Source: Zoroaster sp. YZ-2022 (taxonomy: Eukaryota; Echinodermata; Asteroidea; Forcipulatida; Zoroasteridae). Taken from it: 64,000 nt of DNA. The DNA is taken from the NCBI GenBank assembly GCA_029582265.1, contig CM055822.1, forward strand, positions 8,259,700 to 8,323,699, written 5' to 3'. Numbering within the stretch: the first letter of the stretch is position 1; each line of letters starts with the position of its first letter. A program made the position numbers and the translations under genes. Below, one piece after another: positions 34,898 to 46,807 of the stretch. Below the pieces are notes generated by a model. It did not search any database. It saw only the letters and a program-made list of their open reading frames with translations, and was not told where the DNA came from.

Positions 34898-35585
34898 TAG
34901 ACTTGGTTCCAAGTCTGTGATCGTGGTTTTTTGTCTGCCTGAAGCCAATTATAGTATTGCATTAAATAGCGCCCTCTTGTGTATTAACCTCCGACATTTA
35001 TAACCTACGATCACAGACTTGGGAATGTTGTTCGAGGTTTGTACACACCCTATTGCGAATTAGTCCAAAAGTGGATGGAACAATCTGATTGGTCGGAAAG
35101 CCTTCCATAACATGAATATTCAAACTAAACTTCTACATGCAGTTGGAGGAGATGTACTCAACGATTCCATTTAAACTGTAGGTAAGACGTTTTCGTAGAG
35201 AAGGAATTATGTATTTTATTTTGTGCTTTTTTACAACTCTAAGATCTCATTAAATTTACGTATACATTTCAAATACTATTTACGTACCAAGCACTATACA
35301 AATTTAATATCGAATGAATATTACAGAAATAATTTTAAGCGATTGTAACCTGTTAGTAATAGACGCGGCCTACAAGGTTTTTGTGGCCTCCTGATTGGCT
35401 ATCTCTCTAGCATCCGTATTATTATGTAAATTTTAGCTATGAACACATGAATATCCCACAAACACAACAGGGTCAAGTCTGAGATCGCGAATAAGGGCTG
35501 TGATAGCCAGTAGGGGTAAACGGCGTTTTGCGTGGCTGATGCAGACAAAAAATAACCGCGATCTCACACTTGAAATCAAGTCTAT
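34898..35585. mobile_element. hAT-type MITE inside the LINE 3' end
   Basis: GAGCGCCC is present at both 34890-34897 and 35586-35593, a perfect 8-bp target duplication. Removing the element restores the LINE 3' tail. The ends are inverted: TAGACTTGGTTCCAAGTCTG on the left, and TAGACTTGATTTCAAGTGTG reading inward from the right, both followed by a 'gatcg.ggtt...tttttgtctgc' stretch. Related motifs (acgatcacagacttgg, 'caagtctgagatcgcg') lie inside each end. 688 bp, no transposase. Confidence 0.88.
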
Positions 35586-35593
35586 GAGCGCCC

Positions 35594-35980
<387 letters not shown>

Positions 35981-35984
35981 CTAA

Positions 35985-36260
35985 ATCATTGACTTCATAA
36001 TCAATTATATACGCTCCACCATCCGCATGATCTTTAAGTGGCTGACCTGGCAATGGCAACAGAACAAGAACCGATCATTTAACTTAACAATGTAACTAAA
36101 CATAATTATTATTATAATTCCAATGGTCCCATAACAGTACGGCCAAAGACTCAAAAGAGACTAAATCCTAGCAATTCCTGCACGACTTCTCATATTGCAA
36201 ATAATAATTAAGGAATACCTTCGTCCCAGTCTTTGTCATTATCCATACAAATGGTGGATT
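35985..36260 (-). pseudogene. Ty3/gypsy integrase, middle-to-C-terminal part
   Basis: The minus strand has DKDWDEGIP, then VFGRTVMGPLEL (about 36105-36145) and LPLPGQPLKDHADGG (about 36010-36060). These are the integrase segment after the catalytic core. The frame ends abruptly at the LINE tail near 35985 and resumes at 33523, showing that the LINE sits inside this domain. Confidence 0.75.
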
Positions 36261-36418
36261 AGAGAGGCCTCACAAATCGGCAAACATTCATAACGCTATG
36301 TGAAAAAGTCATTTAATACACAGCACGGCAGAATTCCAATCTATCCAGCAATTTCGATTGCAATTGGACATCGTTACACAGCAAAACAAAAACAAAATAT
36401 AACAAAACAAAACAAGAG

Positions 36419-36535
36419 GTGTTCAGAAAACGGAGACTTTTTTATATTATTATTTTTTTTATATATATATATATATATTTTAAATTTATTTATTATTTTT
36501 TTAAAATTATTTTTGGGGGCCTAAAGCACACAACT
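36419..36535. repeat. low-complexity AT and end fragment of the 60-kb repeat
   Basis: 'aaaacggagactttttta' resembles the end of the inverted repeat at 59962-60093. It is followed by (TA)n and poly-T/A sequence. Confidence 0.35.
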
Positions 36536-36543
36536 GTTGTTGA

Positions 36544-36751
36544 AACAATCTAGATGTAGGATTTGAGGATTTGCATGGTGGAGATAGATGTTCTTGAGTT
36601 CTTTCGGTTACACCATGTAAAGATCTCTTTTTGGAGAAATTGATGGCTCTGAGAGAACAAACCAACTGGCTCTTCTCAGAGCCACCACTTTTTCCAAAAC
36701 GATCATTACATGGTGTACCCGAAAGAAATCAAGAACAACAATCTAGATGTA
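36544..36751. mobile_element. palindromic MITE with 15-bp direct flanks
   Basis: The left arm 'tgttcttgagttctttcgg' and 'acaccatgtaa' is inverted in the right arm ('acatggtgtacccgaaag', then aatcaagaac). A ggctctgag...ctcagagcc turn lies in the centre, so the piece could fold into a hairpin with arms of about 65 bp (36588-36735). AACAATCTAGATGTA occurs at 36544-36558 and 36737-36751. Related sequence is at 59520-59660. Confidence 0.7.
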
Positions 36752-36774
36752 AAATTAATTCTGTGACCACTCTG

Positions 36775-37300
36775 AACAACCCTGGGTAGGCCGAAACGAG
36801 CGAAAAATTATTAATGCTTCACCAACTGGTTAGCCTTAAGAGATCGAAGTGGAATTGCTTCGACATATCTTATCTAGTTGAGACACACATGATTCATGAT
36901 TCATGACCTAACCTAGTTTTAGGCAAAGGCCCTACACAATCTACAATAACATTGCTAAATGGTTCTTCATAACATTATGCGGAAATATTGAGCAACTGAC
37001 TTTCAAATACCAGGCTAAAAGCAATCATGCAAAATTGGACACACCATAAATGCTGAGCCCTTAGTATCACGAGGATCAGTACTCATTCCATCATCCAAAT
37101 AATTTGAAAAATCATTATGAAAAGAAACCCTATAGGTTTAATCAAGTAGACTAGACATACGAGTTTCAGAAAGATCTAAATCTGCATCAATATGAACTGG
37201 AACCTTTAAGTTTACTACTCATGGATCGAGTTGTAATACAAGTGGTGAATATACCAGGTAAATCCTCCTCGAGTAACCTAGTATTATTATCAGTACATGC
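36775..37300 (-). pseudogene. Ty3/gypsy integrase core and upstream linker
   Basis: Minus-strand fragments include PGIFTTCITTRSM (about 37235-37275) and then the core: PFSNVIVDCVGPLPKT-like residues (about 36925-36970) and YVEAIPLRSLKANQLVKALI (about 36815-36875). The D of the VDC motif is the first catalytic aspartate. The rest of the core between 36775 and 36260 is displaced by a MITE and other DNA. Stops and frameshifts are present. Confidence 0.8.
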
Positions 37301-37304
37301 ATGG

Positions 37305-37555
37305 GCGGATCCAGAAAATGTTTAGGGGGGCTGAGAATCAAAAACAATTATTTTTCAGTACTACAAAAATTACAATGAAATAATCAAAGGGAGAGAAAAA
37401 CAAAGCATACTGTGGGAATGGGAGTGCATTCTCCCCTCCCCCCCCCTCTCTCTCTCTCTCTCTTTTTCTCTCCTTTAAAATTTTTAAATCCGATTTTAGG
37501 GGAGGGAGGATACAGCCCCCTTAGCCCCCCCCCCGGATCCGCCAATGACATGGCA
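37305..37555. repeat. G/C-run repeat inserted in gypsy, copy 1
   Basis: The ends 'gggcggatcc' (37312) and 'ggatccgcc' (37535) are inverted. Inside are 'gctgagaatcaaaaacaat', a (CT)n run (37445-37462) and 'ccgattttaggggagg'. A second copy with an extra insert is at 55430-55690. It separates the protease part of the gypsy element from its linker. Confidence 0.65.
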
Positions 37556-37559
37556 CACC

Positions 37560-37870
37560 CGTCATACAAGGTTCTACAAATACCCTAGTACCAGCTACTT
37601 CGTTACCTAGCAGTAGTGTTATACCATTAAGCCCTCGAGGCAAAGGGAATTACACCCACGGTCATGGGACCTGAAGCTAAGTCTAACTATAAATACAAAC
37701 GATGGAAAGGCTTATCAATACATTCATCACCTATAACCGTAATACGCACATCTATGCCAAATAAAGATCCTTTGAGTTTACCCTGTATCCCTCAAAGTTA
37801 CTTGGTAATTCGGTGAATCAGAACGCTCATCGAGATACGGTACAGCCAGGGTTTTCAGTTGTGGGCCGAA
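37560..37870 (-). pseudogene. Ty3/gypsy protease-region fragment
   Basis: The minus strand encodes LNGITLLLGNEVAGTRVFVE (about 37567-37630), matching the conserved 'LLGND(L/E).AG..V' segment of the retropepsin region, preceded by RVNSKDLYLA/VTVIGDE-like fragments with a frameshift. It lies upstream (in element orientation) of integrase. No Cys-His gag box or LTR was found beyond it. Confidence 0.65.
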
Positions 37871-38400
37871 AAAAAAAGAGAATCAGAATGGGTAAAACAA
37901 ACAAATATTGAAACGTACTGCAGTTTAAAATTATTAAGCGTTTGCAGAAATTGTGTAAATCAGTTTAACACACTTGTTATATAAAATTGTAATGCAACAA
38001 ATTGTTGGAAATAGAGTTGCCTGCATTTTGCTGTAAATTTACCTTTTTTACAGTATAGTATGCCCTATTAAGCAGTTATAAAATGCAAGATCCATCAGAA
38101 ATACTTCTGAAAGAAACCTATACCAACATCTATATCCATATTATTACACCAAAGTACCAAGTGGGCATAACTTTGTAATAAACCCTAACAATAGTAATTG
38201 TCACTACTGTTTATCAAATGATCATTTTGAAGATTTTAGAGTAGCTACGGAATTCGCTGAATTCCAGACAAGCCGAAAGAGCGGCAATGGAAAAGTAACC
38301 AGCAATTATATATTTATACAACAATAATAGGAGCTCAAAATTAAATCAATGGATTCAATCGATTAAAAAGACCCTAAAAGTTTATTATAGTAACCGCTTC
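37870..38400. other. no supported gene
   Basis: AT-rich. It may contain unrecognised gag or LTR of the adjacent gypsy element, but no motif is readable. Confidence 0.3.
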
Positions 38401-38494
38401 TTGACCAGAGTTGCTGGCACTGGGAAGTGGACGGCAAGGTTTATGGCTCGTCGCTGGCTCGGTGTTGAAGGTCTGAGCCACTGGTGCTCAGGAC

Positions 38495-38600
38495 CGGTCT
38501 GGTCCAGGCCATCTACGATGTGCCAAAAAATGGTCTGGTTTAGGCCATCTTCGGAGTTTCAAAAATTGGTCTGGTTTAGGCCATCGTTGAAGAATGGAGA
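38495..38600 (+). repeat. three-copy minisatellite, unit about 38 bp
   Basis: The unit starts 'ggtctggtttaggccatc' and repeats three times with variants: 'ggtctggtccaggccatc', then two identical starts. Confidence 0.7.
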
Positions 38601-39386
38601 ATGCCAGCCATCAACTTGAAGGATATAATTACAACATGTGTAACTCACTGCATGTGTAACTCACAGACCATGGCACTGGCTGAGCTATGGTGTGTCATGA
38701 ATGGTGACAAACATCATATCAGCAGAGGAAAAGTAGACAGAACCTCATGGTGGTGTACAGATGAGTGTGAAAATATACGGGGCGAAACGCATTCTGCTTC
38801 CGTATTTGTGGATCCAAATGAACAATATACAAGTATCTTTGTGTATTAAATACTCTCGGGCGGTGGTGCTCAAGACTTAAGATGCTTACTGATATTCCTT
38901 GGGTGAACCAATAATAGAAACACAGCCGAATGTCTTAAAGGAACTAACCACCATCTGTAACAGTATTTCCTCTTTGAAGTTCGAAATAAAATATGTGTGC
39001 TTTTTCACTTTTTTCTCTTTTACGACCTGATAATATAATATAATAATAATGATTTATATAGCTCATTTTCCCAAGGGCTACTGTGCACTCCAGTAAACAA
39101 TATGCAGATTAAAACAGATGTGTTTTTAGTTTACCTTTAAATTTATTGAGTGAATTGATGCTACAGATATTATATGGTAAAGAGTTTCAGGATATGGTAT
39201 CGGCAACTAAGAATGTCCGGTCTCCAGCCCTTTTGAAGGTGCGTGGGATATATAAATTAGAGCTTGGCATATTTATATCAATCTGAACACAGCACATGAG
39301 AGCTAACGTTCAGTTGCGCAAATGTAATAGATGCCAGCAAAATAACACTTTTGTAATTTTGAAACATTTAAAATATATGTTCAAAT

Positions 39387-39485
39387 ATAGCTCAGTTGGT
39401 AGAGTGCCAGACGGCCGATTAAAAGGTCACATGATCGATTCCCGCGGAGAGAAAGTATGATTTTGTAAAAGTATATTCTTGTTTA
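39387..39485 (+). mobile_element. short tRNA-like SINE with 25-bp direct flanks
   Basis: It begins 'atagctcagttggtagag' (perfect A-box) and has 'atgatcgattcccgc' as a weakened B-box. The 25 bases at 39362-39386 are repeated exactly at 39486-39510, consistent with a long target duplication. It lacks a standard anticodon loop and acceptor pairing, so it is not a tRNA gene. Confidence 0.75.
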
Positions 39486-39728
39486 AAACATTTAAAATAT
39501 ATGTTCAAATTTTTAACATATGAAAATTGTAAGAAACAGGTCCCAGGATCGATTTGTTATTTTTTTCTTCTTAAATAATTGAACCTCAGCCGTTGACGAA
39601 TTTGTGTGTACTATGGCAACGTTCCACATAGTTTGCTTTCAGGAAAACATGAGCCCATTGATGAATATTACTTATGTATATGTTCTTCCTTAAATAGTTT
39701 GTTATCCTACTCCGTTTGACTATCTTAG

Positions 39729-39800
39729 ATGTCTAAGCAATATCAGTAAACTATGCACCCAGAACATTTCATGCTCACTAATGTGTCTTCAATTCCAATC
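39729..39800 (+). pseudogene. LRR exon copy 3, degenerate
   Basis: Aligned to the exon at 17888-17959 it keeps 'aatatcagtaa' and 'cccagaacattt'. It has an early stop, a damaged phenylalanine-glycine segment and no gt donor. Position in duplicate B corresponds to 17888-17959 in duplicate A. Confidence 0.6.
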
Positions 39801-40172
39801 GATCAGGAACCGCAACAATTTGTTTTTAAATTTAGTTGACGTCTGATGGTGATGACGGTGACGTAATGAGCTTAACATAACAAAATGTAATCATATTCGT
39901 ATTTGTTTTTAGTATTGCAATTGGGAAAATTTTTGTTTAAATAAATTTATTCGTCACAGTATGTCGCACTTGGCAGTGTATTTTATGTTAATGTTGATGC
40001 AGTCTAGTATTAATGAACTGCAGGCAGAATAAATTATCATAGTAATTGTCCGATCACTAATATTTCACCAAGTACCGGTATGCCTTTAGGAAAATCTAAG
40101 AACATTAGTGAAAGTAACAAAATAAACGGGCTTTAATTAAATGTCAATCCCTACTTTTTGTTCCTATCCTAG

Positions 40173-40244
40173 AAATCTGGAAAACAACAGAATCAGTGAA
40201 CTTGCACCAGGAACATTTGACGATCTACCATATCTTCAGTCATT
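40173..40244 (+). CDS. LRR exon copy 4 (72 nt), splice sites intact
   Basis: It encodes one 24-residue LRR: NLENNRISELAPGTFDDL, then two more leucine positions, matching LxxNxIxxLxxGxFxxLxxL. The acceptor (tttttgttcctatcctag) and donor (gtaagt) are both good, and the exon is exactly 72 nt, so adding or skipping it would not shift a frame. It would form one turn of an extracellular LRR solenoid. No neighbouring functional exon is visible within 700 bp, so whether it belongs to a live gene or is the last exon to decay is not decidable here. LRR-GPCR-type genes have this exon pattern. Confidence 0.7.
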
Positions 40245-40730
40245 GTAAGTTGTAATTTCATGAATTGCAATCACACAGCATCAATCCACCGATTTCTCGT
40301 TACCTCTGACGGCCAACAAAACAATATGAAATCTAAAATCATATGAAATATGAACTTTATGTTTGCCGATCGTAATATTTATTATATATACCCATAATGA
40401 TAATTTGTTTTTAATCATTAATTACTTGTCCGACATTGTAGCACTTGTCTGTGTAGGGCAGTATACCACTGAACATTTTTAATATCGAGGCAGTCAAGGT
40501 TTAATTTCTTTCTAGATACAGAAAACAACCAGTAACTCATTACTCCGTGTCGTTAAAAGGAAAATGCATACAACCAGCCACAATTTCGTTTGGACTGTGA
40601 TTTACGTTTGACGTAGAAACAAAAGTACAAAGATCGTTTTTGCCCATCGAAATAGTTACATGCAGTTGTTACTAATTTCGTTTTAAGGACACATCATACT
40701 AGGCCATAATTTTTTTCAGATTATTTGTTT

Positions 40731-40750
40731 TTGTGTGTGTGTGTGTGTGT
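40731..40750 (+). repeat. (GT)n microsatellite
   Basis: About ten GT units, followed by a G-rich run. Confidence 0.9.
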
Positions 40751-41292
40751 GGGAGGGGGGGTATATTTTATAATAGTTTGTTGTGTTTGTTTGTTTGTTT
40801 GTGTATTTTTTTCTTTTAGTTGTTTCTGTTAAATATCTTGAATCAAAAAGATAATCATATATCAGTAGAAGTCATGCGTATCACCAGGATTTGTATTAGG
40901 GGATTCGTTCAAGAGTTAAGTAAGCAAGTATGCAGTATCAGGGTCCGGAGCAAATCCTGGTGGAGTCCCAGCCGGGTCCTGGCTGTGAACCCCCCCAAGG
41001 TTTGCGATTTTATCGCCGAAGAGTGCCAACAAATCCCCATTTTAATAAAGAAATGTATTTGTTGGTCGTATTTTCAATGCTTTTTATGCAATATATAATA
41101 TTGAGAGTTGTCTGTCGAGATTAATTTGTGATTATATTTGTTTATTATATTCATACCAGAAAGAGAACCTCTGTCAAAAAATAATGGTTCAAATTGTTTG
41201 ATACTTTGACAATATAACACAAAGTATGCTTTTAGGCCTACCTCTGAAATCTGAGATCATATGATGATTTAACCCTATTTTGTCATCAAATT

Positions 41293-41363
41293 GTAATGAC
41301 TGGATAAAAAAATATCAGAAAAAGTCAAGAACATTTAATGGTCTACACAAGCTTATTTTACTT
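41293..41363 (+). pseudogene. LRR exon copy 5, degenerate
   Basis: It keeps 'aagaacatttaatggtctac' and 'aagctta', equivalent to the GTFDGL..L part. The first half is eroded and the donor is gtcatc. The following intron matches the one after 17888-17959 ('gcgaaacaaattaga..gag' and 'gtatgaatgttgat'). Confidence 0.6.
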
Positions 41364-41718
41364 GTCATCATACATTTCAATCAACAGTAACTACCCACAA
41401 ATCACTTCTGATTTAATTTACTTCAGTCTGCGAAACAAATTAGAGGGAGTATGAATGTTGATAGCACATTCCTTGATATCTTTCCGTCTGAGATGCTATT
41501 TATGAATTTGTTAACACACATTTATCAATCATTCGACCTTGACCGTTATTATATGTCTGACAATGAAAAATAATTACGAGTACCAAGTTGTGTTTGCCAA
41601 TCGACATATAATATGCATTTTCAGTATCTCCTCTAAACAAGAAGAAATTATAACAGTGTAGTTGTTTAATGTTTACCAGAATTCAAAGAAAATATTACAA
41701 ATTCGTAGTTCACCTTAA

Positions 41719-42200
41719 CCCTATCAAGACTGAGCTTTTTCCCTTCTCAGACCCAGGGAGGGGCTCATTGTGCTCCCCCTCCGTATTTTCTGTATTCAAC
41801 AGCCGATTTTCATGAAACTCCGTAGGAAGCTTTCATAGGTCACCTTTAGGGGAAGCTATACCCATTTTTGGAAATATTTTGGTCCAAAAATACTATTTTC
41901 CCCATAACTTCCTTAATTAATGTTTATCTGACGTCCATGAAATTTGGCACAAATATTGTCTTCAGTAACAGCAACAATCTGACATAATTTAAATTACCGC
42001 TGGATTGCTATAAGCAATTAATATTATGGGTCATTTTGTTCAAAAAACATGATTTTTGAAGATTTTGACTCCAAATTGGGATTTTTAAAACCAAAAGTAC
42101 AACAAAGACACATATTAAATAATTAACAGTATCAAAAATCTAGTATTTTTAACAAAAAAGTGGAAATTCAATTGGACTTGTTCAAAATAAAAGGTATTTA
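41719..42200 (+). mobile_element. partial copy of the TTAACCCTATCAAG MITE family
   Basis: It starts CCCTATCAAG right after TTAA (41715-41718). It has 'ctccgtattttctgtattca', 'agccgattttcatgaaact', 'tttcataggtcacc' and 'catgaaatttggcacaaat'. The far TTAA end is not found, so it is truncated or diverged. Confidence 0.65.
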
Positions 42201-42339
42201 ACATCAACGAAAATAATATAAGAACAAAATAAATCATGATAGGCCTAATTACAGTTTAAAGATGTATCGACTGTTTTTTCGCCATTGTAACGGCAATTTA
42301 CTACACAAAAATAAACAATAATTGTTTGATTAATTATTA

Positions 42340-42600
42340 ATTGGAACATTGATATTTTACTCAAGGAAATGAATATAAATGCTGTAAAATTACATACTTC
42401 TCTAAATAATCGTGACAAACATGGTTTTATAGTAAATATGTACCGAAATTAATTAATGATGGGTCCCGTCATACATTCTTGTTGAAGCTTTTAGTGAAAT
42501 ATAGCTTTGCAAAGTATTTGTTTTCCTTTCTAAAAGGAAATTATCAATGTTCTCATGAAAATAAACATTTACAGAAATTGCCAATACAACACGTACTATA
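42340..42600 (+). repeat. locus-specific unit U2 copy
   Basis: 'ggaacattgatattttactc', 'ggttttatagtaaatatgta' and 'gatgggtccc' match 30.2, 45.2, 46.4 and 50.0 kb. Confidence 0.55.
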
Positions 42601-42818
42601 CATGTTTAAAAATGAGCAGATATACCGGATATACCGACCGAAACCAACGAAAACAACTGTTACGTAGAAACATATAGGAACAATGAAGTTGGAAGACACC
42701 AATATTGGATGTTGATGCTTTGTTTTGGATTTCGCATTGCACATGCTCTATAGTCTATAGTTTGTACTAAAATATGTTTTAAACAGTATGGGCAAATATG
42801 ATGGGTAAAATAAATCGC

Positions 42819-43079
42819 ACAATTCGTCCCTTATTTACCATAGTGACCAATCCGACTTTTTTCCGTTTTCCCGCCCATTAGTACATTCAGGAAGAGACCT
42901 ACCATTGTATCTAATCCACATGCATGTATTCCTTATATTTTTGGAGATAGAGCATGCATTCAAATGACGAATGCTCTGACTGGCTATTTTTGTAATTTGG
43001 CAAAGTGACCAATACCGCATTGGTCACTATGCCAACTTAATTCGGGATTGGTCACTATGGCAAATTAGGGACAAATTGT
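42819..43079. mobile_element. 261-bp MITE, ACAATTCGTCCC ends
   Basis: The left end 'acaattcgtcccttattta' then 'ccatagtgaccaat' is inverted at the right end: 'attggtcactatggcaaat', then 'agggacaaattgt'. An internal 'gaccaataccgcattggtc' repeats the subterminal motif. No coding, and the target duplication is unclear. Confidence 0.75.
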
Positions 43080-43486
43080 TGGGTCGTGTTTTCCAAATGT
43101 GTGATGTTTTCGGTTACAACTTTTGGATAACTCAAATGAATTCGTTGTTGGGCATTATGAGAACGATAACCTCATTGTTGTGAATGTCCGCTTATCGCCA
43201 ACTACAACTGTTAGTGAATAGGGAACATGACTGGCGCTTTGGTCCAACTGCTTCAAAGCTGTTAAATTTTTTGCGTAAACCTACGAGACAGAACATGCCG
43301 TTGGTGGCAGTATTCAAAAAGGCAGCACGATGTTTATTCAGCAACTTATGACAAAATAATACAGCCAATATACAGACTTGATCTCGGGTACTAAATATGT
43401 GACGAGAGTACGAGATGACAAGCGTTCATGTGAAAATAAGGATGATTTTCTCTTAAAGAATTTTCAATGAAGCTAAACTGATTTAT

Positions 43487-45300
43487 TCACAGAGACTCCT
43501 GTTTTTTGTGGTTTTTTTGGTAAAATTTAGAAGCAATAACTTCTAGTATCATCATTGTTATTAGATAAATAATTCTCACTAGCTTCAGTAAATATCACAG
43601 TATAAAAGACACACAAACAAACTATATCACATGAGTTGGGAAATCCATCAACTTCAATGCGGAGAGGGCAACATTTTAATTAAAATTTAACAAATAAATT
43701 AAAAGTATCAAATAAAAAGATCAATAATAGGATCACGTAATTACACAATTAATTATCTGCGGTTCGCGCCAAAAACCTAGGCAGCGTCTCCCATCTTGAA
43801 TATATCATAAAACAATGCAAACTAAGGAAAATGAAACAAGAATAAGTCTTAGGAGATAACTGTTTAAACAATAAAGCACTTGTGAATCTCCTTAACATTA
43901 TCAATTGTGAAATATATGAAATAAGTCTGTCTTAAGGACATTCAATATAATCGTAAGCTATGTCATCAATAATTAACAATAATTAACGAAATAATAGCAA
44001 ACAATCACTAAATGAAAGTATTAATGTTAATGAAAGTGTAAATTTGAGTTTAGATAAATGATATTCTTGAAATATAAGTTGAAAATGATATGAAGACGAA
44101 GACATGTAAATGGATCTTCGACAGAAAACAGTGTGAAGGAAGCGCGCGATAGAAATGCAATCGTAGAGGGCGCTTCCTCAATTTGAATAATAATGCAGTT
44201 GAGTAAAGAGTAAAGGTAAGTATGAACTAACAAATAAACTGGGGTGTTAAATTCTCAGTTAATAATTTCTAAGCCGTCACGTATATAATGCCGGGTTTTA
44301 TTTATTCATTTATTGTTTTCTTTTGTAGGATATTTTCAGCAATGCTTCGATGAAAAATAACAAAATCATGGGCAACATATCTTTACACAAATTAGTATTG
44401 ACTTATTGACTGACGCAAACAATCTGAACATACTGAACGTAAGGGAAATTAACTGATATAATTGAGACAAAAAACATAATTGATACATGATTAACTATAC
44501 ACAGTCATATATTATGTACATGTATGTTGACTGTTCAACCAAAAACAGTATACAAGTTCTATGAGGGTGGTGATCGATGCCTTTGTTTTGTTCTTAAAGA
44601 GCAAGGTGATCTTTCCATCTCTATTCCAGACAACTTCAAAGATATAACGGTTCTTATAGCCTCCCCTATCAGCTCATGTCGCCTTATTATCAAGTTCTTG
44701 GTCATCTGATCTTCCACATCTGATCAGTGCACTTGACGTTTGTTAGAAAACCCCATTTAACGCGCTCTGTAGCTGGTAAACTTCATGATGATGAGAAATG
44801 GCTTTTCGGAGGCACCAGAAGGGATGGATGATTTCTGGGGTTTACCAGTAGGGCGATGAGATCTGTCCAGATCATTACTGTGGAAATTGAGCTTGTTTAA
44901 TTAATACATATAGGCCTACATTGAAACTGGTGTATCAATAGTTAAAACCGTTTTTGTCGAATTTAGAAGCAGCAACTATGACCTCTAAAAAAGTATCATC
45001 ATTCATTAGATAACTAATTCGCTCTAGCATCAGTAAACATCCTAATATAAAAGGCAATAAAGGAAACCAATCAACTTAAATGAGGAGAAATCACAATTTT
45101 ACCAAAATATGTATCGCCAGTGTTTTAATTTATTTTACCGATAATTTCCAGCAAGTGTTGTTTTAATCGGAACATTGCTAATTTTCTTTTAGAAAGGAAA
45201 TCAAATACTTTGAAATGAGATATTTTACAAAATAATTGTCAAAACTGTTTTACAGTCATTAAGTGCACCACAATGATTTATGAAGGGGACAAACCATAAT
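43487..45300 (+). repeat. locus-specific units U1 and U2, repeated
   Basis: U1 at 43487-43680 and again at 44920-45070 share 'aaatttagaagcaataac', 'agtatcatcattgttatta' and 'cagtaaatatcacagtataa', with small changes. In the second case U2 follows (45171-45270: 'ggaacattgct', 'tactttgaaat', 'ttttacagtcattaagtg'). The same U1-U2 order is at 49505-50160. There is no conserved frame; these are multiplied non-coding pieces of the locus. Confidence 0.6.
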
Positions 45301-45523
45301 TAATTTCGGGACATTTATTGATGTAAATCCCTGTTATCCGTCGCGTCCTGAAGTAAAGTAGCAATGTTCCTATGAAACAGAAAATTACCAGGTGAAAAAG
45401 CGAAAAACATTGGTGATGTATCTTTAAAACGTCTCAACTGACAACACAACATCTTAACAATAAATGTTAAGGAAATCAACTGTATATAATCAAAGGTATT
45501 TTTTTTTTAATGATTAAACCTCA

Positions 45524-45735
45524 ACCAGGGGCGTAGCGAAGGCGTTTTCTTTGGGGGTGTGGAGTTAATTTGCCGAGTAACATCAGAGTTTGGGGGCGAA
45601 ACAATTGTTTGCTGGTAAATTTATCGACACAACTCTAATATGACCAGACAAATTCCCCCAAAACTCTGTAAAGTCGCTCAATGTGTGTGTGTGTGGGGGG
45701 GGGGACAACAACCACCTGAAACCGATACATTTGCA
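45524..45735 (+). repeat. dispersed G-rich repeat, copy 2
   Basis: 'ggggcgtagcgaaggcg', 'aatttgccgagtaacatcag' and 'gacacaactctaatatgacc' match the copies at 12.6 and 47.6 kb. Confidence 0.65.
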
Positions 45736-45954
45736 GCCGGCCCTATGTCCTCAATCATGATCATTTATCAGTTTATTTGTGGTAGTATATTTAATAATAC
45801 AGCTAATAGGTATATATAGACTTGATCTCAAGATTACGTCACGTGTCTACAAAATGACAATGTTAATGTGAATGAATAAGGCCTGTGATGAAGATCTTGA
45901 GAAGACAATTAAGAAATGTTAAGATTTAAATGTGGGAGGAAAACCCACACAGAT

Positions 45955-46140
45955 ATTCTGTTGAAAAACCCACGTTATCAAGTTGGGATTGAAAACCCAC
46001 GTTATCAGATTGGGACTGGAAAACCCACGTTGTCAGGTTGGGACTGGAAACCCCAATCCTTCTCCGTTGGAGTGGGACATCGAACCCGTGTCCACGGAGG
46101 TGAAAGGCGAGTAAAGTATACCACTGCGTCAACCTGATCC
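45955..46140 (-). mobile_element. SINE with tRNA-like head and an internal tandem repeat
   Basis: On the minus strand the head has gttgacgcagtggtata (A-box region, 46116-46133) and gggttcgatgtcccac (B-box, 46072-46087). Downstream in SINE orientation is a tandem of three to four units of about 26 bp containing 'aacccacgtt' and 'tgggactgg' (plus-strand reading, 45950-46050). Open frames on both strands across it are due to the repeat. Confidence 0.65.
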
Positions 46141-46807
46141 CCAAACTTTCACAGATTGGTTGTTTTATGTTTATATTGAATCAAACAGAGCAGTATACTT
46201 GTCAACATTCCCAGTGTTGTACCTTCCCTAAAGCATAAAGCACTGTGCATTTCGAATCTGATTTATCTTTGATTGTTTACATACTGTTTGTTTACACTCC
46301 CAGTGTAAACACGTGAAATGGTATCTACACTGTACCAGTCTACGAAACATCAAATTCGTGACTAGATAGTCACTTAAACTCAATGTTGGGTTGATTTAGG
46401 TTGTATCATCCGTGTTTTTCAATATTTGTACCGGTAATTTTATTTTTGATCAGAACGTTGCTATTTTATTTGCGGAAACAAAAACGAATGCTTTAAAATG
46501 ACGCTTTTAACAAACAAACATGATTGGTGTGAGGCGATCTATCGAATGAAAAATAAATTTAAAAAAATTTAAAAATGCGAGACGCATATTTTTACAGTAA
46601 ATAAAAAAAAACAGGACATGGTGGAAACAATTTTTTTAACGTAGAAGAATTGTTTTAATTCATGACAAATTATTATTTACAATTATTTACAAGACACACA
46701 AAATTCGAGGAAGCGGAGTATTTATATATGAAGCGTATAAAGTCTAGAATACTTAACTCCTTCTCAAATGGCATTTTACGCAAACAAAATGCTATGGTTC
46801 TTTTTAA

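Larger units (their letters stand above)
38998..40965 (+). repeat. segmental duplicate B of the LRR-exon locus
   Basis: Collinear with 17805-19245 across exons and introns. Duplicate B carries extra insertions: an approximately 250-bp repeat at 39040-39295 between 'cgacctgataatata' and 'gagagctaacgttcag', and a SINE at 39387-39485. It continues to 41.4 kb, with one further LRR exon relic. Confidence 0.8.

Noticed and set aside
37445..37470. Regulatory GAGA-type element
   Set aside because: The CT run is part of a dispersed repeat (second copy at 55.6 kb).
39387..39485. Functional tRNA gene
   Set aside because: The A-box is good, but the B-box is mutated, there is no proper anticodon arm or acceptor stem, and the flanking direct repeats show a SINE insertion. 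The other tRNA-like sites (2990, 20240, 27950, 32885, 46070) fail in similar ways or sit in SINEs.
45916..46144. Overlapping coding frames on both strands
   Set aside because: They arise from a short tandem repeat inside a SINE.
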